A stretch of 64,000 nucleotides of DNA, from NCBI RefSeq assembly GCF_000383095.1, contig NZ_AORL01000021.1, positions 1 through 64,000 on the forward strand. The letters are read 5' to 3'. This document shows positions 8,152 through 16,687 of this stretch, one piece after another. The translations under genes and the position numbers were made by a program. The notes under the pieces are model-generated. The model saw nothing but the letters and a program-made list of their open reading frames with translations. It was not told the DNA's origin and made no database searches. The stretch comes from Sphingomonas sp. PR090111-T3T-6A (lineage in GTDB: Bacteria > Pseudomonadota > Alphaproteobacteria > Sphingomonadales > Sphingomonadaceae). Numbering within the stretch: position 1 is the first letter of the stretch; each line of letters begins with the position of its first letter.

Positions 8152-8730
8152 TTAGCGAGTATCCGTTCGCATCCGGGTCAGGAAGGCATCGATGATGAAA
8201 GTGAACTTACTGGAATCGCCATATGCGCGGGCCATCACCATTGCGCCATAAACCGCCGTCTGAAAGAATTGCGATGAGGTTTTTGGTTCAAGCTCGAGCT
8301 GGATCGTACCCTGCTCGATCCCCAGCGTCATAATGCGCTCGAGCCATTTGCCGAGATCATCGAAATGCCCCTGCACCGCAACGCCCACCGCCGGCGGGAG
8401 GCCCGGCAGTTCCACAGCTAGAACGCCGGCGAGGCAGAACGAGGCGGACTGGTCATCGATGCAGCGCTTCCAATGATCGACGTAAGCGAGCAATTGCCCA
8501 ATGGCATCGGGGGTTCCGTTTTCCAGCGTCTCGATTTGTGCCCGGAAAAACGCACGCTGCTGTTCCACAACGGCGACCACCAGATCCACCTTGGAGGGGA
8601 AATGATGATGGATGCTCGGCTTCCGGATTCCCAGCCGCTCGGCGAGATCAGCATAGCTGAACCCGTTATATCCGACGTTGGCGATCAGCTGACGGGCTTC
8701 GATGATCAGCTTGTTGGCGGTCTCGTTCAC
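8152..8730 (-). CDS. TetR/AcrR family transcriptional regulator
   Basis: Repressor of 192 aa. The N-terminal HTH reads NGFSYADLAERLGIRKPSIH followed by HHFPSK, a textbook TetR DNA-binding unit; the rest is the helical ligand-binding domain with a FCLAGVLAVELPGLP segment. The start codon is GTG, preceded by AGGAAGG. A 15-bp operator lies 12 bp upstream of the start, and its exact reverse complement precedes the membrane-protein gene at 4520, so autorepression plus control of that gene is the simplest reading (inference). The inducer is unknown. Confidence 0.85.
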   Translation of the reverse strand: MNETANKLIIEARQLIANVGYNGFSYADLAERLGIRKPSIHHHFPSKVDLVVAVVEQQRAFFRAQIETLENGTPDAIGQLLAYVDHWKRCIDDQSASFCLAGVLAVELPGLPPAVGVAVQGHFDDLGKWLERIMTLGIEQGTIQLELEPKTSSQFFQTAVYGAMVMARAYGDSSKFTFIIDAFLTRMRTDTR

Positions 8731-8742
8731 TAGCCTTCCTAA

Positions 8743-8757
8743 CTACCTTCTAGTAGG
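8743..8757. promoter_or_regulatory. TetR-type operator copy 3 (CTACCTTCTAGTAGG)
   Basis: Directly upstream of the GTG start of the TetR gene at 8730. It is the exact reverse complement of the site at 4548-4562. Confidence 0.65.
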
Positions 8758-8914
8758 TGCTGATAAGCTCAATCGATGGATGTTTCAAGGCGCGTGGGTG
8801 TGAATGCCGATCGTCCCACGAGCGCCTCGGCCTGGTCGACGGAGGGGCAGTGAACCGCCCCTGGTTTGCCAGAAGCTCCGGCTACCGGCGATCCAGTTGC
8901 GAGGCCTGGATCCG

Positions 8915-9064
8915 ATGAAGCGCTACCGCGTGCGTTCGATCTATGCCGCACCATTGACCACGGACAGAGTGCAGAGCGGGGCCTATTGGATGGCATATGG
9001 GGTCGACCTAGCAATGAAAGGCGACTTTCAGGTGCAGGGGCGTATATTCGAAGTTGTCGACTGA
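8915..9064 (+). CDS. Possible small protein, unrecognised
   Basis: A 49-aa frame starting MKRYRVRSIYAAPLTTDRVQ and ending GRIFEVVD, with GAGG about 10 nt before the ATG. The composition is protein-like, but no family is recognised. It lies in an otherwise empty 935-bp region, so it may be a real small gene or chance. Confidence 0.3.
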   Translation: MKRYRVRSIYAAPLTTDRVQSGAYWMAYGVDLAMKGDFQVQGRIFEVVD

Positions 9065-9218
9065 TCTGCTGACAGCTTTTTATCTCGGTGGCGGCTGCCG
9101 TTTCGCAAGCACGGCTGCGCGCGGAACGGTTCCCGTTAGAATATGGCGACAACGGGTCACTCCGGCCGTCGAAAGACAAGATTCCGTCTTCGATGTCGGA
9201 AGTCTGTCGGGCCGGTAA

Positions 9219-9262
9219 CGTGAAGAGTTTCGGGCGCCTGCTGGCGCCCGAAACTCTTCACG
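9219..9262. repeat. Perfect 20-bp hairpin
   Basis: The arm CGTGAAGAGTTTCGGGCGCC is followed by the loop TGCT and the exact reverse complement of the arm. There is no T-run after it on either strand, so it is not an ordinary terminator. No gene reads into it closely from either side. Confidence 0.9.
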
Positions 9263-9665
9263 CAAGCTGTATGGCAGTTGCTGGCGCCCGCGTCTGCGGT
9301 GCTGAACGGCTGGAAGGGGGGCTCTGGGGCCGGACCGCTTCTGGCACGCGACTCGAGGATAGCCGCCGGGCCGCATTGGTGAAACCAGCCCGACGGTTGC
9401 CGCGCCAATGCGGTCACTCAGATACGCGTGCCGTGGAGCCAAAAGCGGCCGCTCATTAACCGAGCTATATGAGACCGAGCGACATTAGCGGATTGTGGGG
9501 CGATGAGATTCAAGCGAGGATGGTCTTCTCTTGGGACTCTCGAAGGTCGGAATTGGGCCTCTGGTGTCTTGATTGTTAGTGAACATCTCTACGAATATTA
9601 GATAATCATCAGGGAAGTGGTTGTGATTCAGTCAGGTCTGCAGATAGTATATTTAATACTAGGCC

Positions 9666-10115
9666 CTATTGATTGCAGCCAAACGGCGTCTCCACCTGGA
9701 TGGTTTCTCTGTCGTTCGCAAGGCAAGTCAGAAAGCGTCTGGTCGCCAATTGGCCGGCGCCATCGGGTATCTGCCAGACGACTTTACTCGAATAGGCCGA
9801 GGCGATGGCGTGACCTCTGGCATCCGTCGCCGGCGTGAAACGCGCCCTGACACGCAGAAGCGCGCAGGTCGCATCATCCAGGGCGCTGGTCCCGCTCGAG
9901 AGCGTGATCGTGCACCCTGCGACATTACCGTCACTGCCAATGTCGAGACGAAAGCCGGTCGTGCCTGCGACATAGGTTTGAAGCGCGGAGGTCGGATAGT
10001 CCGACGACGTGATCCAGTCGCCCGGATTGTTAACCGGCCGGGGCCCCGAGCCAGCTTGCGCCGCCGAGGCCAGCAGAGCCCCTCCGATCATCCCAACGAG
10101 AATTTTGTTCCCCAT
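9666..10115 (-). CDS. TonB C-terminal-domain protein (energy-transducer-like), secreted
   Basis: A protein of 149 aa with a short signal peptide (MGNKILVGMIGGALLASAAQA). A single TonB-like domain follows: PGDWITSSDYP, TGFRLDIGSDGNVAGCTIT and LLRVRARFTPATDARG are the conserved strands of the TonB/TolA C-terminal fold. It lacks the usual N-terminal membrane anchor and proline-rich spacer, so it is likely a periplasmic stand-alone domain rather than a full energy transducer. Such proteins are frequent in sphingomonads. Divergent from the DUF3857 protein, 82 bp between starts. Confidence 0.75.
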   Translation of the reverse strand: MGNKILVGMIGGALLASAAQAGSGPRPVNNPGDWITSSDYPTSALQTYVAGTTGFRLDIGSDGNVAGCTITLSSGTSALDDATCALLRVRARFTPATDARGHAIASAYSSKVVWQIPDGAGQLATRRFLTCLANDRETIQVETPFGCNQ

Positions 10116-10197
10116 CGCCCAGCATCGCTCTTCGCCGACATCGCATTGAAGTCTGGATGAATACGGCTAACCTGAGAAGGGGAATTTCGGGGGATCG

Positions 10198-13100
10198 ATG
10201 AAGACCGGGTTTCTTCTGTTCGCAGCGGTGAGCCTGTTGGCGATGCGTGCGGAGGCGGCTGACAAGCTGGTCATGGCGCCGCCGCCATCTTGGGTGAAGC
10301 CCGTTCCCTTGCCGCCGGCGCCCGTAAAGCCAGGGACTGCGGCGGCCACGGTGCTGCTGCAGGATCAGCAAGTCGATCTGCAGCCCAGCCGTCAATCGCG
10401 TTATTCGGAGACGGTCCTGTTGCTGCAAAATGCCCAAGGCCTTGCAGCGGGCAACGTCGCGCTGTCGTGGAACCCCGATACGGACGTCGTGACCGTCCAC
10501 AAGTTGCAGATCCGGCGCGGCGACAAGGTGATCGACGTGCTGGCGAGTGGCCAGAGCTTCACGGTGGTCCGGCGTGAATCCAATCTCGAAAATGCGATGC
10601 TGGATGGCGTCCTGACCGCGACCATTCAGCCGGAGGGGCTTCAGATCGGCGACATCGTCGATTTCGCGGCGACGGTCAGCCGCAGCGATCCGGCGTTGAA
10701 CGGACATATCGAGGAAGTCGGCGGCGGATGGAATGGGGCGCCCGTAACGGTTGCGCACATGCGGATCCAGTGGCCGTCGTCGGTGCATCTCAGGCTGCGT
10801 GTCGCACCCGGCCTGCCGCCGTTGAAGCCCGTCCGCGCGGGCGGCCTGTCGAGCGTCGAGCTGTCGCTGGCCGATTTACAGCCGCTGCAGGCTCCGAAGG
10901 ACGCGCCCCCACGCTTTTCGATCAATCGGATCTGGGAGATGAGCGACTTCGCGTCATGGGCCGATCTCGCGCAGTTCATGGCGCCGCTCTACGCAAAGGC
11001 TGCGGTGCTGCCGCCGCAAGGGACGGTGCAGGCCGAGATCGCGCGCATCGCCGCGTCTTCGAATGATCCGAAGGTGCGGGCGGAGGCCGCGCTGGCACTG
11101 GTTCAGAATCGGGTCCGCTACGTCTTTCTCGGTATGAACGACGGCGGCCTGATGCCGGCCGACGCGGAGACGACATGGTCGCGCCGGTTCGGCGACTGCA
11201 AAGGCAAGACGGCGCTGTTGCTGGCCGTCTTGCACGGCCTGGGAATCGAGGCGGATCCGGTCATCACGTCTATCGGCGCGGGCGATGGCCTGAATGGGCG
11301 TCTCCCCCTGATCGCGCTGTTCAATCATGTGCTGGTCCGCGCGACCATCGCCGGCAAGGTCTATTGGCTGGATGGAACGCGTACCGGCGACGCCGGGCTG
11401 GATTTAATCCGCACGCCCGCCTTCAGCTGGGGATTGCCGCTCGTTTCCGGCGCATCGCTGATTGCTCTTATGCCGCCCGCTCCGGACGAGCCGCTGACAA
11501 CGACCAGCATCCGCATCGATGCTTCGGCCGGCCTGACGCTTCCCGCTCCGTTCCATGTCGAGGCGACATGGCATGGCGATGCGGCGGTAGCGGCGAACCT
11601 CTCCTTCTCCAACATGACGCCCGAGGTCCGCGACAGCGGGCTGCGCACCTATTGGCGCGGCCAATATGATTTCGTCGACATAGCGTCCGTCAGCGCTTCG
11701 TTCGATCCCGTCAGGCGGGAGGAGCGGCTTGTCATGGACGGTAGCGCGCACATGGACTGGACGAGCGGCTGGTATGAGACTGACGGCCTGGATGTAGGCT
11801 ACAAGGCTGATTTCACGCGCGATCCGGGTTCGGGTCAGGATGCACCGTTCGCGGTCGGCTATCCTTCTTTCAGCCGCAACGAAGAAGTCATCATCCTGCC
11901 GAAAAATAGGAATTTCACCCTCGATCATGGAGAGGATGTCGATGCTACCGTAGCGGGCGTTGCATATCACCGCCACGTTACGATCGAAGGGAACCGCTTT
12001 ACTGGGGTGGAAACCGAGAAAGCTCTCGAACGGGAATTTCCGGCCGCGGAGGCCGCCAGCCACCAAAAGATCCTGCGCGCATTGGCGCAAAAAACTGTCT
12101 ATATCAAAAAGCCGGACGATTATGGTGCCATGCCTGGCGAGATCGATGCGGCCATGCTCGATAAGCCGACTGATGCTTCGTCCTATATCAAGCGCGCGGA
12201 CACGATGCTGGATACCGGCCGGTTCGATGAGGCCGTTGCGGACTTCACGAGTGCACTGACGCTCGATCCCAAAAACGCGCACGCGCTTGCGGGGCGGGGC
12301 GTCGCACATGCGTGGAAGGGCGAGACCGCACCCGCCACGGCGGATCTCGATGCCGCCGCCGCGATCGACCCGAAGAACGTCGCCGTTTTCCATGGTCGCG
12401 CTATTCTGGCCGAGCACGCCAGGCAGTGGCCTGCCGCCCTCGATGCCTTGAGCAAGGCGATCGCTCTCTGGCCGCAGGATGGTTTTGCGCTCCGGCACCG
12501 CGCCAGTCTGTCCCGCTATTTCGACAATGCGGACCAGGCCTTGGCCGATGCCGGCGAAGTGATCCGGCAGAACCCGCAGGCCCTCGATCTCTATCTCCTG
12601 CGTGCCAGCCTGTATCGCCAGCAGGGCCATCGCGACCTTGCCGCAAACGAGGCTTCGATGTTGAGCAAGGCGCTTCCGACAAGTGACTATGCGCAGGTGA
12701 CGGCCGGGATGATCTATGCCCGGTCGGGTCAGCAGGTCGAGGCGATGAAAGCCTTTGATCGTGCCATCGCGATCGCGCCCAGTGCCTATGCCTATATCAA
12801 CCGCGAGCGCGCGCGTCCGTGGCGGGATTTCGCCGCGCGTGCGGCAGATATCGACGCGGCCTTGAAACTGCAGAGCATGGCCGCCGCCGGGACGCAGAAT
12901 AGCAGCGCCAACACGAAGGGGGCTCCGCAGGACACCAACAGCGCCGTGGAAGCACGGTGGCGCGATGATCCCGGGGCGGCCATGTCTCTGCTCGCGAAGG
13001 CCGAGCTGCAGGACGATCGGCAGGATTATATCGGAGCGATCGCAACATTAACGACTCTGCTGGCCGCATCGCCCGGAAGTCCCGATGCGTTGCTGCGTCG

Positions 13101-13536
13101 CGGGATCGATTACGCCCGCCTCGGCCAGGTGACAGCCGCTGATACGGATATGCGTGCGTCACATGCGAAGGCGACGAATGGCTTTGCGGAGGCCAAGATG
13201 TGCTTCGAAAAGGCTGCGGCGGGTGTGTTGCTCGATAGCGCGCTCGTCGATTGCGAGGCTGCCTTGAAGGACGATCCGGCCGATCCGAGCTATCTCTCGG
13301 ATCGAGCCCTTGTCCTGCTACGCCGTGGCGATCCGAGCGCGGTGGCAGCCTATGACGCGGTGCTTGCTCGCAGACCCGATATGGCGTCGGCCCTGTACGG
13401 CCGGACGCTTGCCGAAACGCATCGTGGCGATATGGCCAAAGCAGCGGCGGATCGAGCGGCAGCGTTGAAACTCGATCCCGATGTCGGCGATGAATATCAA
13501 CGGATCGGTTTCGACATCCTATCGAAACCGGACTAG
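10198..13536 (+). CDS. DUF3857 / transglutaminase-like / TPR protein
   Basis: Large exported protein (1112 aa). Order: signal peptide (1-20), DUF3857 beta-domain (~50-260), transglutaminase-like core with C334 (FGDCKGK), H377 (FNHVLV) and D392 (YWLDGT) forming a complete Cys-His-Asp triad, a beta-rich middle part, then tetratricopeptide repeats from ~660 to the end (for example FDEAVADFTSALTLDPKNAH, WPAALDALSKAIALWP). Probably periplasmic. The catalytic residues are intact, so protein crosslinking or peptidase activity is possible, but the role of this family is not established. Transcribed alone. Confidence 0.8.
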   Translation: MKTGFLLFAAVSLLAMRAEAADKLVMAPPPSWVKPVPLPPAPVKPGTAAATVLLQDQQVDLQPSRQSRYSETVLLLQNAQGLAAGNVALSWNPDTDVVTVHKLQIRRGDKVIDVLASGQSFTVVRRESNLENAMLDGVLTATIQPEGLQIGDIVDFAATVSRSDPALNGHIEEVGGGWNGAPVTVAHMRIQWPSSVHLRLRVAPGLPPLKPVRAGGLSSVELSLADLQPLQAPKDAPPRFSINRIWEMSDFASWADLAQFMAPLYAKAAVLPPQGTVQAEIARIAASSNDPKVRAEAALALVQNRVRYVFLGMNDGGLMPADAETTWSRRFGDCKGKTALLLAVLHGLGIEADPVITSIGAGDGLNGRLPLIALFNHVLVRATIAGKVYWLDGTRTGDAGLDLIRTPAFSWGLPLVSGASLIALMPPAPDEPLTTTSIRIDASAGLTLPAPFHVEATWHGDAAVAANLSFSNMTPEVRDSGLRTYWRGQYDFVDIASVSASFDPVRREERLVMDGSAHMDWTSGWYETDGLDVGYKADFTRDPGSGQDAPFAVGYPSFSRNEEVIILPKNRNFTLDHGEDVDATVAGVAYHRHVTIEGNRFTGVETEKALEREFPAAEAASHQKILRALAQKTVYIKKPDDYGAMPGEIDAAMLDKPTDASSYIKRADTMLDTGRFDEAVADFTSALTLDPKNAHALAGRGVAHAWKGETAPATADLDAAAAIDPKNVAVFHGRAILAEHARQWPAALDALSKAIALWPQDGFALRHRASLSRYFDNADQALADAGEVIRQNPQALDLYLLRASLYRQQGHRDLAANEASMLSKALPTSDYAQVTAGMIYARSGQQVEAMKAFDRAIAIAPSAYAYINRERARPWRDFAARAADIDAALKLQSMAAAGTQNSSANTKGAPQDTNSAVEARWRDDPGAAMSLLAKAELQDDRQDYIGAIATLTTLLAASPGSPDALLRRGIDYARLGQVTAADTDMRASHAKATNGFAEAKMCFEKAAAGVLLDSALVDCEAALKDDPADPSYLSDRALVLLRRGDPSAVAAYDAVLARRPDMASALYGRTLAETHRGDMAKAAADRAAALKLDPDVGDEYQRIGFDILSKPD

Positions 13537-13775
13537 CGGGGTCGGATGCGTAGAGCGCGTACTTGACCAAACGGCCGTCGATCGAGAAACCTGCCCTTCG
13601 CTAAGTGCCCATCCCGGTCATTCCTGAGCCTTTACGCTGTTTCCCATTCCTGTCGGCCCGCTTCAGCGTAGGCTGATTGTTCAACCTGATAGGGAACGGC
13701 GAAAACGGGGACATTCCTGCCAAGCAGCTTTTGGATCGCATGGGGCGAAAGCTGTCATTGAGGTGGCCTCCCGAT
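13537..13775. other. Intergenic, nothing recognised
   Basis: This lies between two convergent genes, the DUF3857 protein and the S8 protease. I see no clear terminator hairpin with a T-run. Confidence 0.3.
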
Positions 13776-15893
13776 TCAATCGACGCTAGGGTCGAGTTCG
13801 CGCGGCACGAGGTCCAGCACGTCGCTCAGCGCTAGCGTTAACGGCCTTCCGTCGGTTGAATTGATGAACGTCAGGCTGCCCGCGGTGTTCGCATCGGACT
13901 TGAGACATTGACGCTGGGTGAAGGCGAGCGGAACCTTATCGTTAGTTGAACGCAGCCAGACGTGCACTTGTTGCCGGCCGTCCGGGGGCCCGGCGACCGA
14001 TGAAGCCGTGAACTTACCGAGGTCGTCGATCCGATAACCGGTGCCGCAGATCGATAATACGGTGCCACGGTTCTGGATCTGGCCACGCAAGGTTCGTGTC
14101 GTCCCGTGGTCGTTGATGGCGATGTAGTCGCGCCAGACCGAAAGTGCCTTGGCGATGTTGAGCCGCCCCGACGAATAGACGTCTTCGGACAACGTCGGAT
14201 CGAAATCGGCCGAGAAGATCAGGCGCTTTTTAATGTCGGGAGGAGAAAGACCTTCACTCTGGAGGAGTGCGGCGACCATCGTGACGAGTGGAGCGGCGAA
14301 CGACGTGCCGTCGCGCTTGATCGGCTTTAGGTTCGGCGCGGGATAAGCGTCGTCGGACGTGTAGGTGCCGATGGTGCACCCCGGCGCCAATATGTCGACC
14401 TTGTTGTATCCGCGGCGGCTGAAGGGCGTGATTGCGCCAGTGATGTCGTGCGCACCGACGGTCACGACGACGCTCCTTGGAGCGTTGCTGGGATCCCCAC
14501 CGAAACTGCCTGGCCATGTGGCACTGGTGCTCGTGAAAGGACTTCCATCATTCCCGGCGGCGGTGACGAACAACACAGTCTCGTCGGTTTCGCTAAGCGC
14601 CGTCTGAAACTGGTCCACATCGTCTACGGCCTCAAGACTCGCATTGATGATGAAGATGCGATTGTTCGTCGCTTGACGGAACGCCCGGCTTATCGCCGCC
14701 TCGCTTAGAAACGGGATGTTGTCCCGATCCGTCGCCGCCACACTCGCGAAAGACAATCGTATGGGTAACGCCGTCTTTTCTATGGGCGTGAGCTGACTGC
14801 CGCCCAGAATCATTGCAGCGACTTCTGCGCCATGCTGCCTGTTGGGCAGATCTGAGGGCGGATCCGCGAAGTTCGAGGAGGTTGCGAGGTTCACTCCGAC
14901 GTAACGGTTGGCGCCTGATCGCAGGTCGAATCCCCGCATCTGCGCGATAGCAGTGGGCGGAAGCGCGTTGGCCCATCCGGCCACGTTTGCGATGCCTGTA
15001 TCGAGCACCAGCACCCGGGCCGGCTCTACTGTCGCATTGGTAGGTCGGGCCTGCAGATTCTCCGCGAGCGCCGCGCGCAGAACCTCTGGCGAGAAAGGCC
15101 ACCCATTCCCGGTCGGCGAGCAGGATCCCAGCGGAAGCGATACGTCCGAGATTAGGGACGCGATCTTGGCACCCGTGGCGGTCACCTTCGCGCTGTTCCC
15201 GGTCGGAACTGTAGCGGCTTGGATCTTGCTGGTTGCTTCCTCGACCGTGATCCCCTTCGCGAGCGCGATCGTCGCAGAGCCGGGTGCCGCCGGCACGACA
15301 ATTTCGGAACCTGGCTTGATGTCGCGATAACTCGCAAAGGGATTGGCCTGGACGAACGTCTGGGCATTCTGCGTCGCGCGGAAGCCCCGGTCCGTGCGGG
15401 GGGTGAAGCCGGACGCGAGGAATTCACGCGCGCGATCAAGCAGGCTCGCCGCGGCAATCAGGGTTTCGCTCTTCTCCAACCCGTGAAGATCGATCGGAAA
15501 TCCGTTCCGGGCGAAGATGGAGCCGACCGTCTCACCTTGCTTGAGAACGTGCGCCGCCGGAATCTGTGTCCGAATGCAAGCAGGAAGCGTCAGGATGGTG
15601 CCCGGAGGCACGATATCGGACGTCAGCTTCTTCAATGCCGGATTTTGCGCGGTCAGGATTGCCAAGTATGTGGGATCGACCCCACCGCACCGAGATGAGA
15701 TCAGATCCTTCAGGTTGGTGGCGGCGGTCAGCGTGACGGTCGATGGATGGCCGACCTCCGCTACTACGCGAACGACTGCGGAGGGAGGATTGTCCGCGAA
15801 TTTGATGTCGATGGCAGCGGGATTGGCGAATGCCGATCCGCTCACGGCGGTCATGCCGAGAAAAAGGCGAGCCCGCCCCTTCAGCCATGACAT
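13776..15893 (-). CDS. Subtilisin-like (S8) serine protease with LysM-like N-terminus
   Basis: Exported endopeptidase of 705 aa from the ATG at 15893 (MSWLKGRARLFLG signal). The S8 domain has Asp298 (VLVLDTGIA), His354 (RQHGAEVA), oxyanion Asn448 (AAGNDG) and Ser531 (GTSFAAP), a full triad. Before it, residues ~50-200 contain two segments resembling LysM modules (NLKDLISSRCGG...ILTLPACI and HVLKQGETVGSIFARNG...IKPGSEIVVP), which would bind peptidoglycan. After it comes a beta-rich tail. It overlaps the upstream trypsin-like gene by 13 nt, so the two are translationally coupled. The frame is open to 15935, but the signal peptide fits the inner start. Confidence 0.85.
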   Translation of the reverse strand: MSWLKGRARLFLGMTAVSGSAFANPAAIDIKFADNPPSAVVRVVAEVGHPSTVTLTAATNLKDLISSRCGGVDPTYLAILTAQNPALKKLTSDIVPPGTILTLPACIRTQIPAAHVLKQGETVGSIFARNGFPIDLHGLEKSETLIAAASLLDRAREFLASGFTPRTDRGFRATQNAQTFVQANPFASYRDIKPGSEIVVPAAPGSATIALAKGITVEEATSKIQAATVPTGNSAKVTATGAKIASLISDVSLPLGSCSPTGNGWPFSPEVLRAALAENLQARPTNATVEPARVLVLDTGIANVAGWANALPPTAIAQMRGFDLRSGANRYVGVNLATSSNFADPPSDLPNRQHGAEVAAMILGGSQLTPIEKTALPIRLSFASVAATDRDNIPFLSEAAISRAFRQATNNRIFIINASLEAVDDVDQFQTALSETDETVLFVTAAGNDGSPFTSTSATWPGSFGGDPSNAPRSVVVTVGAHDITGAITPFSRRGYNKVDILAPGCTIGTYTSDDAYPAPNLKPIKRDGTSFAAPLVTMVAALLQSEGLSPPDIKKRLIFSADFDPTLSEDVYSSGRLNIAKALSVWRDYIAINDHGTTRTLRGQIQNRGTVLSICGTGYRIDDLGKFTASSVAGPPDGRQQVHVWLRSTNDKVPLAFTQRQCLKSDANTAGSLTFINSTDGRPLTLALSDVLDLVPRELDPSVD

Positions 15894-16687
15894 GTGGACA
15901 TTTCCTTGCCCCGCACGCAGATCGGACTGGTCCAAGCCGCGAAGAATGGGTCGAGGGCCGGTGACGCCAAAGCCGTGATCACCGAGTTCTCGGTCCTATC
16001 GCCGGCGGCGTTTACCCCGACCATAGTGCGGCTTTCACCCAGGCCTCGGAGATAAGCACCCCCACCGCTGTCGCCGGAGCAGACCGCGACACCGCCCTTG
16101 CCGGGATCGCCGACGGTGTGAATCTGCCCTTGAGAGTCCATCGCCACCGAGATCCTGGCGGGCCCCTCGGCCAGGATGCCGCTCTTGCCGCCACCGCCGC
16201 TCCGCCGACAGCCGATACCCTGCAGTAGAAGGGTGCCGCCAGTGGGCGGGATCGAAGGATCCCGATTGATCGTCTCGTACCACGCGTGTCGCGGCAACGG
16301 GATCGAGTCATCGGTCAAGCAGAGTGCGACGTCGTTATGCTCGCCGTCGAACTTGTCGGACAGTGTGCAGGTTGCCCAAGTGTGACTGGTATCCGGGAAG
16401 TCAATGCGGCCGTGCGCACGGGGCCGGACGCAATGAGCGGCGATCAGGATCGTGCGGGGTCCAATCGCATTGGCCGAGCAATCTTGACCGTTGCCCCTGT
16501 AGCGAAGCGCGGCAGCGAAGCTCAGCAGATTCGAGGCCGTGCCACCCACGATAGTTACGCCGGCCGCGCTGGGCGGCCGGCTCATCGTGAAGGCTGGTGG
16601 CTCCATGTCAGCACTGGAGAGCATAACTTCGCCGAAAAATAGCAGGCTGACCAAGGCCACCCTGTGTCGGATCAGCCTGCTAGCCAT
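15881..16687 (-). CDS. Trypsin-like (S1) serine protease, secreted
   Basis: A 268-aa chymotrypsin-fold protease with a signal peptide. The triad is visible as H85 in AAHC, D119 in HNDVALC and S207 in GDSGGG, with paired cysteines around the active site. IVGG at residues 46-49 looks like the new N-terminus generated by zymogen cleavage in S1 proteases. It sits between a lipoprotein gene (1-nt TAATG overlap upstream) and an S8 protease gene (13-nt overlap downstream). This suggests a proteolytic cascade in which one enzyme activates another (inference). Confidence 0.85.
   Translation of the reverse strand: MASRLIRHRVALVSLLFFGEVMLSSADMEPPAFTMSRPPSAAGVTIVGGTASNLLSFAAALRYRGNGQDCSANAIGPRTILIAAHCVRPRAHGRIDFPDTSHTWATCTLSDKFDGEHNDVALCLTDDSIPLPRHAWYETINRDPSIPPTGGTLLLQGIGCRRSGGGGKSGILAEGPARISVAMDSQGQIHTVGDPGKGGVAVCSGDSGGGAYLRGLGESRTMVGVNAAGDRTENSVITALASPALDPFFAAWTSPICVRGKEMSTCHG

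Larger units (their letters stand above)
8758..9665. other. Long intergenic region, mostly empty
   Basis: Between the TetR operator and the TonB-domain gene I see only the possible small ORF (8915-9064) and the perfect hairpin (9219-9262). The right third (about 9440-9660) is distinctly more AT-rich than the neighbourhood, which suits transferred or unselected DNA. Confidence 0.5.

Noticed and set aside
9230-9310. Second copy of the hairpin core (GCTGGCGCCCG) at ~9282
   Set aside because: Only about 11 nt recur, common for GC-rich DNA; not enough to call a repeat family.
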